Notes: a model not told the origin generated them from the sequence alone. Shown: positions 18,710-27,160, counted from the first letter of the stretch. The stretch: 64,000 bases of DNA from Burkholderiaceae bacterium (GCA_024235895.1 JACKLM010000006.1:186001-250000); one strand, 5' to 3'. Program-made: numbers and translations.

Positions 18710-19948
18710 TCATGCCGCTGCCGCCTCGGCGACGCGGTCGACGTCGCATTCGAGCTGCATGTAGGCGCAGCGGTGGCACATGAAGCTGTCGGCCACCGCC
18801 AGACCGTGGCGGCGGCGGATCGCGGCGTAGCCTTCGGTCAGGGTTTCGAAATAGGCCCGGATGCGTTCGTGGTAATCGGGCCGCTGGCGCCCGCCCGACG
18901 GCCAGACCAGCGAGTAGATCGGCACGATGCCGCGTCGGCTCAGGTCCTCGGCACCCTCCAGCGCGATCCGCGCGGCGTCCTGCCACTCGAGTCCGTGCTC
19001 GGGGTCCAGCTCGATCCCTGCGACCATCGCCGAGTAGACATGGCCGCGCCCCCACAGGCGCACCGCGGTCTCCAGCGAGGCGATCCAGCGCTCGTAGCCG
19101 ACGTAGCGCGCCTTGCCCGGGCAGATGCGGCTGAACAGCGGCTCGGACCACATCTCGAGGTTGAAGCAGACATGCTCGACCAGCCCCTCGGCGTGGAACT
19201 GCGCCAGCTGGTCGTCGGGCAGCGCGCCCGATCCGAGCGTGACGGGGATGCGGTGACGGTTCGCCTGCCTGACGAAGCGCGCGAGCTGCAGGAAGCGCTC
19301 GCCCTCGGCGCGCCAGTCGGTCAGCGAACCGCCGACGAGATAGATGTGCCGCACGCCGGCCTGCTCGATCACCGCGTCCATCGCCTCGCCCATGCGCTCC
19401 AGCGTGGCCTGCGGGATCGTCACCTGCCCGGTCACCTGACCGAGGTGCTTCGTGCGCTCGTCGGGCGCCCCGTAGGCGCAGAAGCTGCAGCGCATCGACC
19501 GGCCGTCGTGCTTGTGCAGGAAATATTCGCAGCCCGGGGCGACGTTGACGACCAGCATGTCGCCGTGCGTCGACACCCCGGCCTGCGCGTAGGGCATGCC
19601 GTCGCGGGTCTGGCCCGACTGCCAGGGCCGCAGCGGCTCGAACGCGACCGGCACGCTGCGCCCGTCGCGGTCGTCGACCAGACGGTAGCCGGCGTCGCGG
19701 CTGCCCTCGACATGCCAGGGCGAGTCGCCGTTGCCGAGGATGCGGATCTCGGTGCCGTCACCGAGGTTGATCAGGTAGGGGATGGTGGCGATGCCGCGCC
19801 CGGTCGGGTCGGGCTCGCCCTCCTTGAAGCGGTAGGGGTAGTAGTTCGGCATCGAGTGCGCCGCCGCTGCCGCCAGCGCCGGCGTATAACGGATGCCCTC
19901 GCACATCACCTGGACCTTGAGCGCCGGCGAGCCGGTCAGGGAAGTCAT
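18710..19948 (-). CDS. Radical SAM enzyme with unusual C-x13-C-x2-C cluster motif
   Basis: A 412-residue protein that heads the twelve-gene cluster, with a GGAGAGG ribosome-binding site upstream of ATG 19948. The radical SAM cluster is read as Cys140, Cys154 and Cys157 (GCEYFLHKHDG then MRCSFCAYGAP). The last two have the canonical C-x2-C spacing with an aromatic residue before the third Cys. The first is 13 residues away instead of 3, as in some QueE enzymes that carry an insertion. The barrel follows with IYLVGGSLTDW (GGxx SAM-binding-like), VTLGSGALPDDQL and VEHVCFNLEMWS. A C-terminal CHRCAYMQLECDVD adds three cysteines that could hold an auxiliary iron-sulfur cluster. The substrate is unknown. 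Confidence 0.8.
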   Translation of the reverse strand: MTSLTGSPALKVQVMCEGIRYTPALAAAAAHSMPNYYPYRFKEGEPDPTGRGIATIPYLINLGDGTEIRILGNGDSPWHVEGSRDAGYRLVDDRDGRSVPVAFEPLRPWQSGQTRDGMPYAQAGVSTHGDMLVVNVAPGCEYFLHKHDGRSMRCSFCAYGAPDERTKHLGQVTGQVTIPQATLERMGEAMDAVIEQAGVRHIYLVGGSLTDWRAEGERFLQLARFVRQANRHRIPVTLGSGALPDDQLAQFHAEGLVEHVCFNLEMWSEPLFSRICPGKARYVGYERWIASLETAVRLWGRGHVYSAMVAGIELDPEHGLEWQDAARIALEGAEDLSRRGIVPIYSLVWPSGGRQRPDYHERIRAYFETLTEGYAAIRRRHGLAVADSFMCHRCAYMQLECDVDRVAEAAAA

Positions 19949-20196
19949 CGCAGCCTCTCCTTGGCTGGCGGGCAGCGCCGCGGATTCACCGGGCGCGGTG
20001 CTGACGCCGTCACGGCGCACGCAGCCTGCGGTCGCGTCGCGCCTGGGCGGACATGATGCCATGGCAACGTCCGCGCGCCGTGTTGAATAGTGCCGCTGCG
20101 GCGCGTGTGCGGCGGGCGCGACGGCGCCGCCGTGAGTCGGGCGCGCCATCATGGCGCCCGACCACCCGCCACCCCATGGACCGAGAGGACGATGCG

Positions 20197-20466
20197 ATGC
20201 TCTTCGTGCTGACCAACCGAACCCGCAGCGGCCTGAGCGCCGCGCAGTTCGCCGAAATGGCGACGCTGGCCAAGGCCTTCTACGCCGCCGTTCCGCCCGG
20301 CGTCAAGCTGCTGGGTGAATGGGCCGCGATCGACCAGTCGCACAACTACACGCTGATGGAGGCGCCAGACCTCGACACGGTGCTGCGCCTGCAGGCGCCG
20401 TTCGAGCCCTACGCCGAGACGACGATCGTCCCCGTGGTCGCGATCTCGGGGTGGACGGCGAGCTAA
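20197..20466 (+). CDS. DUF3303-like small protein
   Basis: An 89-residue soluble protein, MLFVLTNRTRSGLSAAQFAE to the end, with SHNYTLMEAPDLDTVLRLQAPFEPYAETTIVPV. The short alpha/beta dimeric-barrel pattern, with Y-x-L-M-E-A in the centre, resembles DUF3303 and antibiotic-biosynthesis-monooxygenase-like proteins. The ATG at 20197 has GAGAGGA seven bases upstream; an ATG at 20176 is also in frame. It is divergent from the radical SAM gene and 14 bp upstream of an exported toroid protein, probably in one transcript. Confidence 0.65.
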   Translation: MLFVLTNRTRSGLSAAQFAEMATLAKAFYAAVPPGVKLLGEWAAIDQSHNYTLMEAPDLDTVLRLQAPFEPYAETTIVPVVAISGWTAS

Positions 20467-20480
20467 CCCGGGATGGGCCG

Positions 20481-21401
20481 ATGGCGCGGCTCGACGCCCG
20501 CCGCTTGGCGCGGCATTCTGTCGTGGTGGTCTTGGTCGCTGGCGCCGCGCTCGCGCTGCTGCAAGCCGCGTCTGCGTCGCCTATCACCGCGCCGTTGCCG
20601 GAGCCGGCGCGGGGGGACCGAAGTCGCCCCGGCGTCGACGCCCGATCGTCGAGGCCGCTCGACACGGCGCTCGACGCGGCAATCGACGGCGCCGTCGGCT
20701 GGCTAGAGCGTGCGATGGAGGATGCATGGGCGGCGGACGCCGCCGCGCTGATCGCCTACCTCGCGCGGGTCTTCGACGAGCCGCGGCTGCGGGCGCTGGC
20801 GCAAAGCGCGCTGGCGCGTGCAGATGCCGCCGTGGCAGCCCGGCAGGGGCTGACGCGGCCGTTTTACCGCCTGATCGATCCGGGCGCGCGCGCCTCCGCC
20901 GACGAGGTCCGCGGCGTCGTGGGGCTGACCGGTTCCGTCACGGCGCAGGCGCTGCATTGCGATCGGCTGCCGCTGGCGCCAGACTTCTGGCCCGCGCTGC
21001 AGCGTCTTGCCTCGGGCGGGGGCTATGCCTCGACCCATGCCGTGCTCGCAAGCGTCTGGCTCCAGGAGAACGGCTGCGAGGTCGACGCGCGGCGCCTCGC
21101 GGTGTCGCGCGACGAGGCCGTGCGCAAGCTCGTCGAGCTGCTCGATGGCGCGACTGCGCCGACCGACCTGCGTGCCGAGGCGCTGGCGATGCTCAACTAC
21201 GCCGGCCAGCCCGCGCTCGCCGGTGCGCGGCATGTGGCGGCCTTGCTGGACGTGCAACGCGACGACGGAGGGTGGGCGCTGGCCGTCGACCGCGACGCCA
21301 GTCATCCGCACACCACCGCGCTCGCGCTGTGGGTTCTGTTGGAAGCCCGCCATCCGCAGCGGACTCGGGCCCCGATGATCTCCCGACCCGTTGGGAACTG
21401 A
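20481..21401 (+). CDS. Exported alpha/alpha-toroid repeat protein
   Basis: A 306-residue protein with an N-terminal signal (SVVVVLVAGAALALLQAASAS, cleavage near 33) and a low-complexity linker. The helical-repeat domain starts with a D-x-A-I-D-G-A-V-G-W-L-like helix, as in the dockerin-bearing proteins (AIDRGIEWL). It includes GGGYASTHAVLASVWLQENGCEVD, DLRAEALAMLNYAGQPAL and a final repeat DDGGWALAVDRDASHPHTTALALWVLLEAR with the G-G-W of squalene-oxidase-type repeats. It has no dockerin or PEP-CTERM tail. It lies between the MoxR cluster and the dockerin genes and converges on the latter. Confidence 0.7.
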   Translation: MARLDARRLARHSVVVVLVAGAALALLQAASASPITAPLPEPARGDRSRPGVDARSSRPLDTALDAAIDGAVGWLERAMEDAWAADAAALIAYLARVFDEPRLRALAQSALARADAAVAARQGLTRPFYRLIDPGARASADEVRGVVGLTGSVTAQALHCDRLPLAPDFWPALQRLASGGGYASTHAVLASVWLQENGCEVDARRLAVSRDEAVRKLVELLDGATAPTDLRAEALAMLNYAGQPALAGARHVAALLDVQRDDGGWALAVDRDASHPHTTALALWVLLEARHPQRTRAPMISRPVGN

Positions 21402-21454
21402 TCACGTCGACGCGCCGCCGAGTGCGGCGCCGACGGCCCCGAGGCCTGACAAGG

Positions 21455-21488
21455 CCGAACGGCGGGCCATCACGGGCCCGCCGTTCGG
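21455..21488. terminator. Bidirectional terminator hairpin
   Basis: A perfect 14-bp inverted repeat, CCGAACGGCGGGCC (21455-21468) and its complement (21475-21488), with a 6-base loop. It lies between two convergent genes ending at 21401 and 21503. The stem is strong, but there is no clear T-run on either side. Confidence 0.7.
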
Positions 21489-21502
21489 ACGAGATCATCG
21501 CA

Positions 21503-24289
21503 CTACTCGGTGGCGCAGTTCGGACGCGTGCACTGCTTGATGCAGGCCTGGACGTCCGCCACCGTGATCTGCCCGTCGCCGTTGCCGTCGCGCGGGTCCT
21601 GCGGTCCCGTCGCGGCCTGGCCTCGCGCCCGGCTGATACGCGACAGGTCGACCTTGTCGATGTCCCCGTCACCGTCCACATCGCAGCGCACAGGCGCGGG
21701 CTCGGGGCCGAGCGAGACCACGATCGCCACTTCGGTCCCGGCGGCCACCTCGGTGCCGGCGGGCGGCAGCTGGCTGATCACGCTGCCAGCAGGCACGACG
21801 GCATCGTAGGCGGTCGTCACGCTGCCGACGACCAGGCCGGCGGCGTCGATCGCGGACTCGGCCGCGGCCTGCGCGAGGCCGACGACGTTGGGCACCGGGA
21901 TCAGCACCGGCTCGGGGCCGAGCGAGACCACGATCGCCACCGCGGTCCCGGCGGCCACCTCGGTGCCGGCGGGCGGCAGCTGGCTGATCACGCTGCCAGC
22001 AGGCACGACGGCATCGTAGGCGGTCGTCACGCTGCCGACGACCAGGCCGGCGGCGTCGATCGCGGACTCGGCCGCGGCCTGCGCGAGGCCGACGACGTTG
22101 GGCACCGGGATCAGCACCGGCTCGGGGCCGAGCGAGACCACGATCGCCACCGCGGTCCCGGCGGCCACCTCGGTGCCGGCGGGCGGCAGCTGGCTGATCA
22201 CGCTGCCAGCAGGCACGACGGCATCGTAGGCGGTCGTCACGCTGCCGACGACCAGGCCGGCGGCGCTGATCGCGGACTCGGCCGCAGCCTGCGCGAGGCC
22301 GACGACATTGGGCACCGGGATCAGCACCGGCCCGTCTTCCTCGATGCGCACGACACGCTGTTCGGCGGCATCCGGACTCAGCGGATTGCCGTCGCTGACG
22401 GTCACGCGCACGATGCGCGTACCCGTCTCGCCGGGCGCGGGCGTGTAGACGTAGGCCGCGCCGGCCCCGACCGCAACTCCTTCGACCGTCCACGCATAGC
22501 CCAGCGGATCCCCGTCGGGATCGCTGGCCGCGACGCTGAAGGCCAGCGGCGACGACGGCGATGCCACTGGCGCCAGGCTCGCCGGCGCGAAACTGTCGAT
22601 CACCGGTGGCCGGTTCGCGGCAGCGACGTCGACCACCGCGTAGGCGACGTCGGAGCGGCCTGACGGATCGGTGACGCGCAAGCCGACCCTCGTGCTGCCG
22701 ACCGCGCTCGGCACGTAGTTGACGGCCACACCGACGGCGTCGTCGAAGCTGCCGTCGAGGTCGAAGTCCCACGCGTGGGTCAGCGCATCGCCGTTCGGGT
22801 CGGTCGACGCCGCACCACTGAGCGCGATCGCTGCGCCTTGCACGCCCGCGTACGGGCCTCCGGCGCGGGCGGTCGGGAAGCTCAGGATCACGAAGGGCTC
22901 GCGGTCGGCCACGACCGCCGCCGCCTCGGCTGACAGTGCCTGGAACGCGGCGATCCCGGCGTCGGCCGCGGTGATCAGATCGGCCACCGTCTGGCCGCGG
23001 GTGTAGTCGGCTGCCGGCACCTCGGCGGCGAGTGCCGCGACCCGCGCGCGCAGGAAATCGATGTCCGCGGCGCGGAAACCCGCCGCGGCCAGGCTGTCGA
23101 CCTCGGCGGCCGTCAGCCCGGTGGCGTTGATGCGCGCGACCAGCGCGCCGATCTCGGCGGCGGAGTAGGTCGTCGCGGCCAGCCCGCTGGCGGTCTGGGC
23201 CGCCTGGTAGTCCTGCAGTGCCTGCTTGGTGTCGCCGAGGTTGGCGACCAGCTCGTCCGCGTAGCCCTGCAGCGCGCGCGCCTGCTGGGCGATGTACTCG
23301 TCGTTGCCGGCGGCCTGGGCACCCTGGAGCTTCTCGATCGTCGTCGTCAGCGCGCCGACCAGCCCGGACTGCAGCGCGGCATGGTTGGCCACCGCCAGCT
23401 GGGCCTGCTCGAACGCCGAGCTTCCGCGCGGCGTGAAGGGGAAGGCCAGCGGCACCCCGGGGAAGAGCGCGGCGTCGGCCGCAAGTTCGGCATTGACCTG
23501 CGCCATGTCCAGGGCGGCGAACTGGTCGAAGGCCGGGTCGGGCGGGTCGTCGCGCAGCCCCTTGTAGCGACGGGCCTGCTGGGCCGCGAGCCCCTCGATC
23601 ACCTTGCCGCCGAGGTTGAGCACGGCGCCGTTGTAGTCGGTCGGGATGCCGGTGATCGCCCCGAACACACTGACGCCGACCGAGACCCAGTCGCCGGAAC
23701 TGGCGGCCCAGGCGATGCTGATCGCGGTGCTGGCATCCGACACCCAGTGCCAGTGCTGCGCCAAGCCGTCCCAATGGTCGAACTGCGCGGCGGCCGCCCC
23801 CTTGATCGCGGCGACGTCGACGTTGGCGCCGACCGGGTCGCCGACGCGGAAGAAGTTGCCGGCGAAGTCGAGCCCGCCGAAGACGCCGTCCTGGTCCTCG
23901 TCCAGCACCACCTGGAACAGCCCACGCTGCAGCGGCGGCAGCCAGATCGGCTCGTCGAAGAAGCCACCGCCCAGCCCGGTGCCCACCACCGTGTTGCAGC
24001 CGCCCGCGGTGACGTCGCCGATGCCACCACCCGCGGTCAGCGTGCCGGCGCGAACGACGCAGACATTGCCCTCGGGAAAGACGACGATGAAGCCCGGCGG
24101 CTTGGTATCGACGTCGCCCGACGCGCAGACGATCTCGTCGACGCCGAAGTCCTCCTTGATGTCGAAGGCACAGTCCGTCGTGAAGACCTGGTTGGCGTGG
24201 GCGCCGAATGCGGCGAGCAGCCCGCCGGCGACGAGCCACCGCATCGCGCGGGCGGCGCGGGCGAGGAGGGGAAGGACGCCGTTGCTCAT
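21503..24289 (-). CDS. Exported PASTA-repeat protein with C-terminal dockerin
   Basis: A 928-residue secreted protein. A signal helix AMRWLVAGGLLAAFGAHA ends near 32. Residues 35-200 are a unique Cys-containing region, and 250-460 are Ala-rich and probably helical. A PKD/Ig-like domain starts AGGPYAGVQGAAIALSG near 473, and a second Ig-like domain covers about 565-645. Three 70-residue PASTA-like repeats, each with PNVVGLAQAAAESAI and GSVISQLPPAGTEVAAGT, run from about 653 to 862. The end is a type I dockerin with two calcium loops, DVDGDGDIDKVDLSRI and DGNGDGQITVADVQAC, and the tail CTRPNCATE. PASTA repeats in known proteins bind cell wall or serve as spacers. The start ATG has GGAGACC upstream. 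It is the fourth dockerin gene of the cluster. Confidence 0.82.
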   Translation of the reverse strand: MSNGVLPLLARAARAMRWLVAGGLLAAFGAHANQVFTTDCAFDIKEDFGVDEIVCASGDVDTKPPGFIVVFPEGNVCVVRAGTLTAGGGIGDVTAGGCNTVVGTGLGGGFFDEPIWLPPLQRGLFQVVLDEDQDGVFGGLDFAGNFFRVGDPVGANVDVAAIKGAAAAQFDHWDGLAQHWHWVSDASTAISIAWAASSGDWVSVGVSVFGAITGIPTDYNGAVLNLGGKVIEGLAAQQARRYKGLRDDPPDPAFDQFAALDMAQVNAELAADAALFPGVPLAFPFTPRGSSAFEQAQLAVANHAALQSGLVGALTTTIEKLQGAQAAGNDEYIAQQARALQGYADELVANLGDTKQALQDYQAAQTASGLAATTYSAAEIGALVARINATGLTAAEVDSLAAAGFRAADIDFLRARVAALAAEVPAADYTRGQTVADLITAADAGIAAFQALSAEAAAVVADREPFVILSFPTARAGGPYAGVQGAAIALSGAASTDPNGDALTHAWDFDLDGSFDDAVGVAVNYVPSAVGSTRVGLRVTDPSGRSDVAYAVVDVAAANRPPVIDSFAPASLAPVASPSSPLAFSVAASDPDGDPLGYAWTVEGVAVGAGAAYVYTPAPGETGTRIVRVTVSDGNPLSPDAAEQRVVRIEEDGPVLIPVPNVVGLAQAAAESAISAAGLVVGSVTTAYDAVVPAGSVISQLPPAGTEVAAGTAVAIVVSLGPEPVLIPVPNVVGLAQAAAESAIDAAGLVVGSVTTAYDAVVPAGSVISQLPPAGTEVAAGTAVAIVVSLGPEPVLIPVPNVVGLAQAAAESAIDAAGLVVGSVTTAYDAVVPAGSVISQLPPAGTEVAAGTEVAIVVSLGPEPAPVRCDVDGDGDIDKVDLSRISRARGQAATGPQDPRDGNGDGQITVADVQACIKQCTRPNCATE
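21701..22330 (-). repeat. Three 210-bp near-identical tandem repeats encoding PASTA domains
   Basis: The sequence CTCGGGGCCGAGCGAGACCA recurs at 21701, 21911 and 22121, a period of exactly 210 bp (70 codons). The copies differ at only a few bases, for example Ser-Ala versus Asp-Ala and Thr-Glu versus Thr-Ala codons. Such identity points to recent expansion by unequal crossing-over or slippage. Confidence 0.95.
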
Positions 24290-24391
24290 GGTCAGGTCTC
24301 CGGGGGAGGGGCCGAAGGGGCCGGGCCGGATCGGGCCGCGGCTCTCGCGGCCGCCGTGTGGGTCAGGCCCAGGGTGCATTCGCGAAGGCAA

Positions 24392-24450
24392 GACGGCGGC
24401 CACGCGGGCCGCCGTCCGGGGAACTCGGCGCACCCTCGACCGGGCGCGCC
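24392..24450 (-). terminator. Two hairpins after the third PEP-CTERM gene
   Basis: GGCGCACCC/GGGCGCGCC (24427-24450, one mismatch) lies just after the stop at 24461. GACGGCGGCC/GGCCGCCGTC (24392-24416) follows it. The second hairpin recurs after the first PEP-CTERM gene (30307-30327). T-runs are weak. Confidence 0.55.
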
Positions 24451-24460
24451 AGGGTTTGCC

Positions 24461-25213
24461 TCAGTGGCGGCGGCGCGCGGCGGCACCGAGGCCGGCGAGC
24501 GCGAGTGCCACCAGCGCCAGCGAGCCGGGCTCGGGGACGGACTGCTGGGAGAAGCGCTGAACAAAACTGCCGACGCCGGCGTTCTCCGTCTCGGCCGTCG
24601 CCCAGACCAGGATATTCTTGGTCACGTAGACCGACCCCTGCGGCGCGAAGTCGCCCGAATCGGATACAACGGCAGTCTGCCCCGGTGCAAAACACAAGAC
24701 GGGATCGAGGCAGTAGCTGAACTCCACGCTGAGCTCCGCGAGGTCGTCCAGAAGCGCTGCGGTGCCGACCGACTCGTGGATGTAGCTTCCGGCGTCCTCG
24801 GGCCCGTCGGCGGCACCCTCCCAGCCGTAGAAGGCTCCAAAGCCGTCCATCGAGACATCCTTGATCGCCTTGCCCGGCGCGGGCGTGACCCGGAAGCCGA
24901 ACGTGAGGTCGATGTAGGCGTACAGGCCATCGCCGCCGATGGTCAGCTCGCCGTCCAGGACATCGAAGCGAAGCCCCGGGCCCGGGTCGTCGCCGCCGTC
25001 GTCGAGCGAGGTGACGGTGATGTTCGTGGGGTCGAAGAGGCGCCCGTCGCTGCTGTCGTAGAAGGGATTGCTCCACTGGTCGAAAAGCTTGTCACCGGCG
25101 GTGATGCTGCCGCCGTTCAGCAACTCGGCCAGGCTGACGGTCGCGGCCTGCGCGGGCAGCGCCAGCGCGATCGCGGCCACCAGTGAGCCCAGGGCTTTGG
25201 TCATGGTCTTCAT
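24461..25213 (-). CDS. PEP-CTERM sorting-domain protein (unit 3)
   Basis: A 250-residue exported protein with a Sec signal (MKTMTKALGSLVAAIALALPAQA) and a beta-rich body with GSITAGDKLFDQW, TSLDDGGDDPGPGLRFDV and YAYIDLTFGFRV. The C-terminus is classical PEP-CTERM: VPEPGSLALVALALAGLGAA then ARRRH. Exosortase cuts at the PEP motif and transfers such proteins to the cell surface; no exosortase gene is in this window. The body is shared with the other two partners at 27434 and 30378. It starts 74 bp after the dockerin gene of its unit, with AGGAGAA before ATG 25213. It carries two cysteines (near 176 and 182) absent from the others. A binding partner for the dockerin protein is a hypothesis. Confidence 0.88.
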   Translation of the reverse strand: MKTMTKALGSLVAAIALALPAQAATVSLAELLNGGSITAGDKLFDQWSNPFYDSSDGRLFDPTNITVTSLDDGGDDPGPGLRFDVLDGELTIGGDGLYAYIDLTFGFRVTPAPGKAIKDVSMDGFGAFYGWEGAADGPEDAGSYIHESVGTAALLDDLAELSVEFSYCLDPVLCFAPGQTAVVSDSGDFAPQGSVYVTKNILVWATAETENAGVGSFVQRFSQQSVPEPGSLALVALALAGLGAAARRRH

Positions 25214-25221
25214 GCGGGTTC

Positions 25222-25515
25222 TCCTGCAAGTCAAGAGGCTGGGATCCTGATCCCCCGCGGGCCGGTCGGGCCCGCGGGGGCGAAGGGTCACTGGGTGGCG
25301 CAGTTCGGACGCGTGCACTGCGGGATGCAGGTCTTGACGTCGTTCGGCGTGATGGTGCCGCTGCCGTCGCTGTCGCGCGGGTCGTCCGGGCCGTCGGCGG
25401 GCTTGTTGCGTGCGCGGCTGATCGTCGACAGGTCGATCTTGTCGATGTCGCCGTCGCCGTCGACGTCGCAGCGCGGGATCGGGGCCTGCTCGCAGGCGTC
25501 GCCGATGCCGTCCTG
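25222..25515 (-). repeat. Near-identical junction and dockerin block, copy 3
   Basis: From the leader of the PEP-CTERM gene through the intergenic hairpin and the whole dockerin-coding end of the toroid gene, this block is almost base-for-base identical to 28183-28476 and 31118-31411. Only a few substitutions separate the copies, while the flanking coding sequence is strongly diverged. Confidence 0.9.
25252..25280 (-). promoter_or_regulatory. Intergenic GC hairpin, unit 3
   Basis: CCCCCGCGGGCC and its complement GGCCCGCGGGGG flank a 5-base loop. It sits in the 74-bp gap between the dockerin gene and its PEP-CTERM partner. It is identical in all three units. It may terminate part of the transcripts or stabilise the upstream mRNA and so set the ratio of the two proteins. 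Confidence 0.75.
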
Positions 25516-27042
25516 GTCACTGTCGGCCTGGTCCGGGTTGGGCACCTGCGGGCAGTTGTCGCAGGCGTCGCCGACGCCGTCACCGTCGGCGTCTTCCTGG
25601 TTCGGGTTCGGCGTCGTCGGGCAGTTGTCGTCCTCGTCGCAGACACCATCGCCGTCGGAATCGACACAGGCGCCGCCGGTGGCGCGCTGGAGCACCAGCA
25701 GGGCGTAGGCCTGGTGCGAATACGCGTTCCAGTCTCCCGGCGCACTGTTGCAGTTGAATCGGCCGTCGTTGCCGGTTACGGGCAGGCTGCCGTCCCAGCA
25801 TTGGTGGCCGATGATCTGGTGCGCATAGTCGAAGTACTGACCCGCCGGGTAGTCGCCGTAGGTGCCGACGCCGCCGGCACCGAAGGCCGCGACCTGCGCG
25901 TAGGAGGCAGGCAGCTTGCGGTCCTGGCGCTGGTTGCACGCCGGTGCACCGGCCGCGGGCAGCGTCCCGAGCTCGTCCGGGCCGATGTTGCCGGGGTCGG
26001 GCGCGATACCTGCGTTGCGCATCAGCTCCATGCCCTTGAACGAGCTCCACAGGTAGTACCAGTAGGAGTCGTTGGGCCAGGAGTTGCCCATCGAGTCCAG
26101 GTTCTGCCAGCGGTAGCGGTTGCGCAGCCACTCCATGTAGGCCTGGACGTTGGGCGTATTGACGTTGGCGCCGCCGAACAGCTGGATGTAGACGCCGGAA
26201 GCCGTCTGCTGCAGCGACGGCCGGTAGCCGGTGCGGTAGCCGTGCCCGCGCTCGCTGGCGGACATCAGCTCGCAGTTCTGGCCGGCGTCGACGCCGTAGT
26301 CCGACCCCTGCACCGCGTTGAGCTCGTAGGCCGTCCTCGCGCGGGCGAGCGCGGCGTCGATCGCGGCCACGCGCCCCGCATCGGCCCAGGCGCCCCCGTC
26401 GCCGCTCTTGCCGGAGGTGTAGAAAGCCTTGGCCGCCGCCAATCCCGCGGCGGCAAACTGGGTCGTCGAGGAATCCTCGCAGCCCGCGTTGTTGTAGCAC
26501 CAGTAGCCCTGATCGATCGCATTCGGGTACCCCGGCGCCTGGCGCTGGGCCGCCACGGTGCGGTCGACGAGAGCGTCCATCGCTTCCTTGATCGTCTGGT
26601 AGTCCGCATTGGCGGGGGCCAGCACGCTCTTGTCGGGGCCGTTCGTGCGTGCGTACTCCGACAGCGCGAACATGAAGTTGCCGTCGCGGTAGGCGTAGAA
26701 GCTGGTCTCGTTGACGCGGTCGAGGATGTAGGCTGCGGCAGTGCGCAGCCTGCCCTGGTCGGTCGCGCTGGCGCCGTCGTAGCCCTGCGGCGGGTCGTTG
26801 GGGTCACCGCTGGCGCGCTTTTCCAGCAGCGCGAGCATCGGCAGGCCGTGGGCATCGCCCGCGCTGCTCGGGTTGTTGAACGCGCCGTTGTTGGCGAGCC
26901 ACTCGATGCCGCGGTCGATCGCGGTGGTGACGTCCTGCTCGAAGACCGTGATGGCCTGCGCGGTGCCGGCGGCGCAGGCCAGCGCGCCGGCTGCGGCGAT
27001 CCCGCGAGCCGCGAGAGGCAGGAGGCGAGGGAATTTGTTCAT
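25288..27042 (-). CDS. Exported toroid protein with thrombospondin type-3 repeats and dockerin (unit 3)
   Basis: A 584-residue secreted protein. A signal peptide (RGIAAAGALACAAGTAQA, cleavage near 27) is followed by an alpha/alpha-toroid domain of about 420 residues. Its repeats include TTAIDRGIEWLANNGAFNNP, CEDSSTTQFAAAGLAAAKAF, QQTASGVYIQLFGGANVNTP, YYYLWSSFKGMELM and YSHQAYALLVLQRA. Residues about 455-520 carry thrombospondin type-3 calcium repeats (DSDGDGVCDEDDNCPTTPNP, DADGDGVGDACDNC). A type I dockerin (DVDGDGDIDKIDLSTI and DSDGSGTITPNDVKTC) and the tail CTRPNCATQ end it. No cyclase DxDD motif is visible, so the enzymatic activity, if any, is unknown. ATG 27042 has AGAGGAA upstream. Transcription is likely from the sigma54-like promoter at 27146. 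Confidence 0.85.
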   Translation of the reverse strand: MNKFPRLLPLAARGIAAAGALACAAGTAQAITVFEQDVTTAIDRGIEWLANNGAFNNPSSAGDAHGLPMLALLEKRASGDPNDPPQGYDGASATDQGRLRTAAAYILDRVNETSFYAYRDGNFMFALSEYARTNGPDKSVLAPANADYQTIKEAMDALVDRTVAAQRQAPGYPNAIDQGYWCYNNAGCEDSSTTQFAAAGLAAAKAFYTSGKSGDGGAWADAGRVAAIDAALARARTAYELNAVQGSDYGVDAGQNCELMSASERGHGYRTGYRPSLQQTASGVYIQLFGGANVNTPNVQAYMEWLRNRYRWQNLDSMGNSWPNDSYWYYLWSSFKGMELMRNAGIAPDPGNIGPDELGTLPAAGAPACNQRQDRKLPASYAQVAAFGAGGVGTYGDYPAGQYFDYAHQIIGHQCWDGSLPVTGNDGRFNCNSAPGDWNAYSHQAYALLVLQRATGGACVDSDGDGVCDEDDNCPTTPNPNQEDADGDGVGDACDNCPQVPNPDQADSDQDGIGDACEQAPIPRCDVDGDGDIDKIDLSTISRARNKPADGPDDPRDSDGSGTITPNDVKTCIPQCTRPNCATQ

Positions 27043-27145
27043 GAGGTTCCTCTTTCGGTACGACAAGGCCAGAGGGAAAAGCGGTTCACCCAGATCGCCC
27101 ACTCATGCGCAGTGACAACCCAGCCGCCTCGCGGTTCGAATGCAT

Positions 27146-27160
27146 GCAACTGGCATGCCA
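27146..27160 (-). promoter_or_regulatory. Sigma54-like promoter, unit 3
   Basis: On the minus strand this reads TGGCATGCCAGTTGC, close to the sigma54 consensus TGGCAC-N5-TTGC, with GG and GC 10 bases apart. It is about 105 bp upstream of ATG 27042. The 17-bp element at 27224 is 63 bp upstream, the same gap as in units 1 and 2. Confidence 0.75.

Noticed and set aside
24388..24402. A sigma54-like match (TGGCCGCCGTCTTGC, minus strand) upstream of the PASTA-dockerin gene
   Set aside because: It overlaps a terminator-like inverted repeat, and no TGTAA-N7-TGACA element lies 63 bp upstream, unlike the three accepted promoters.
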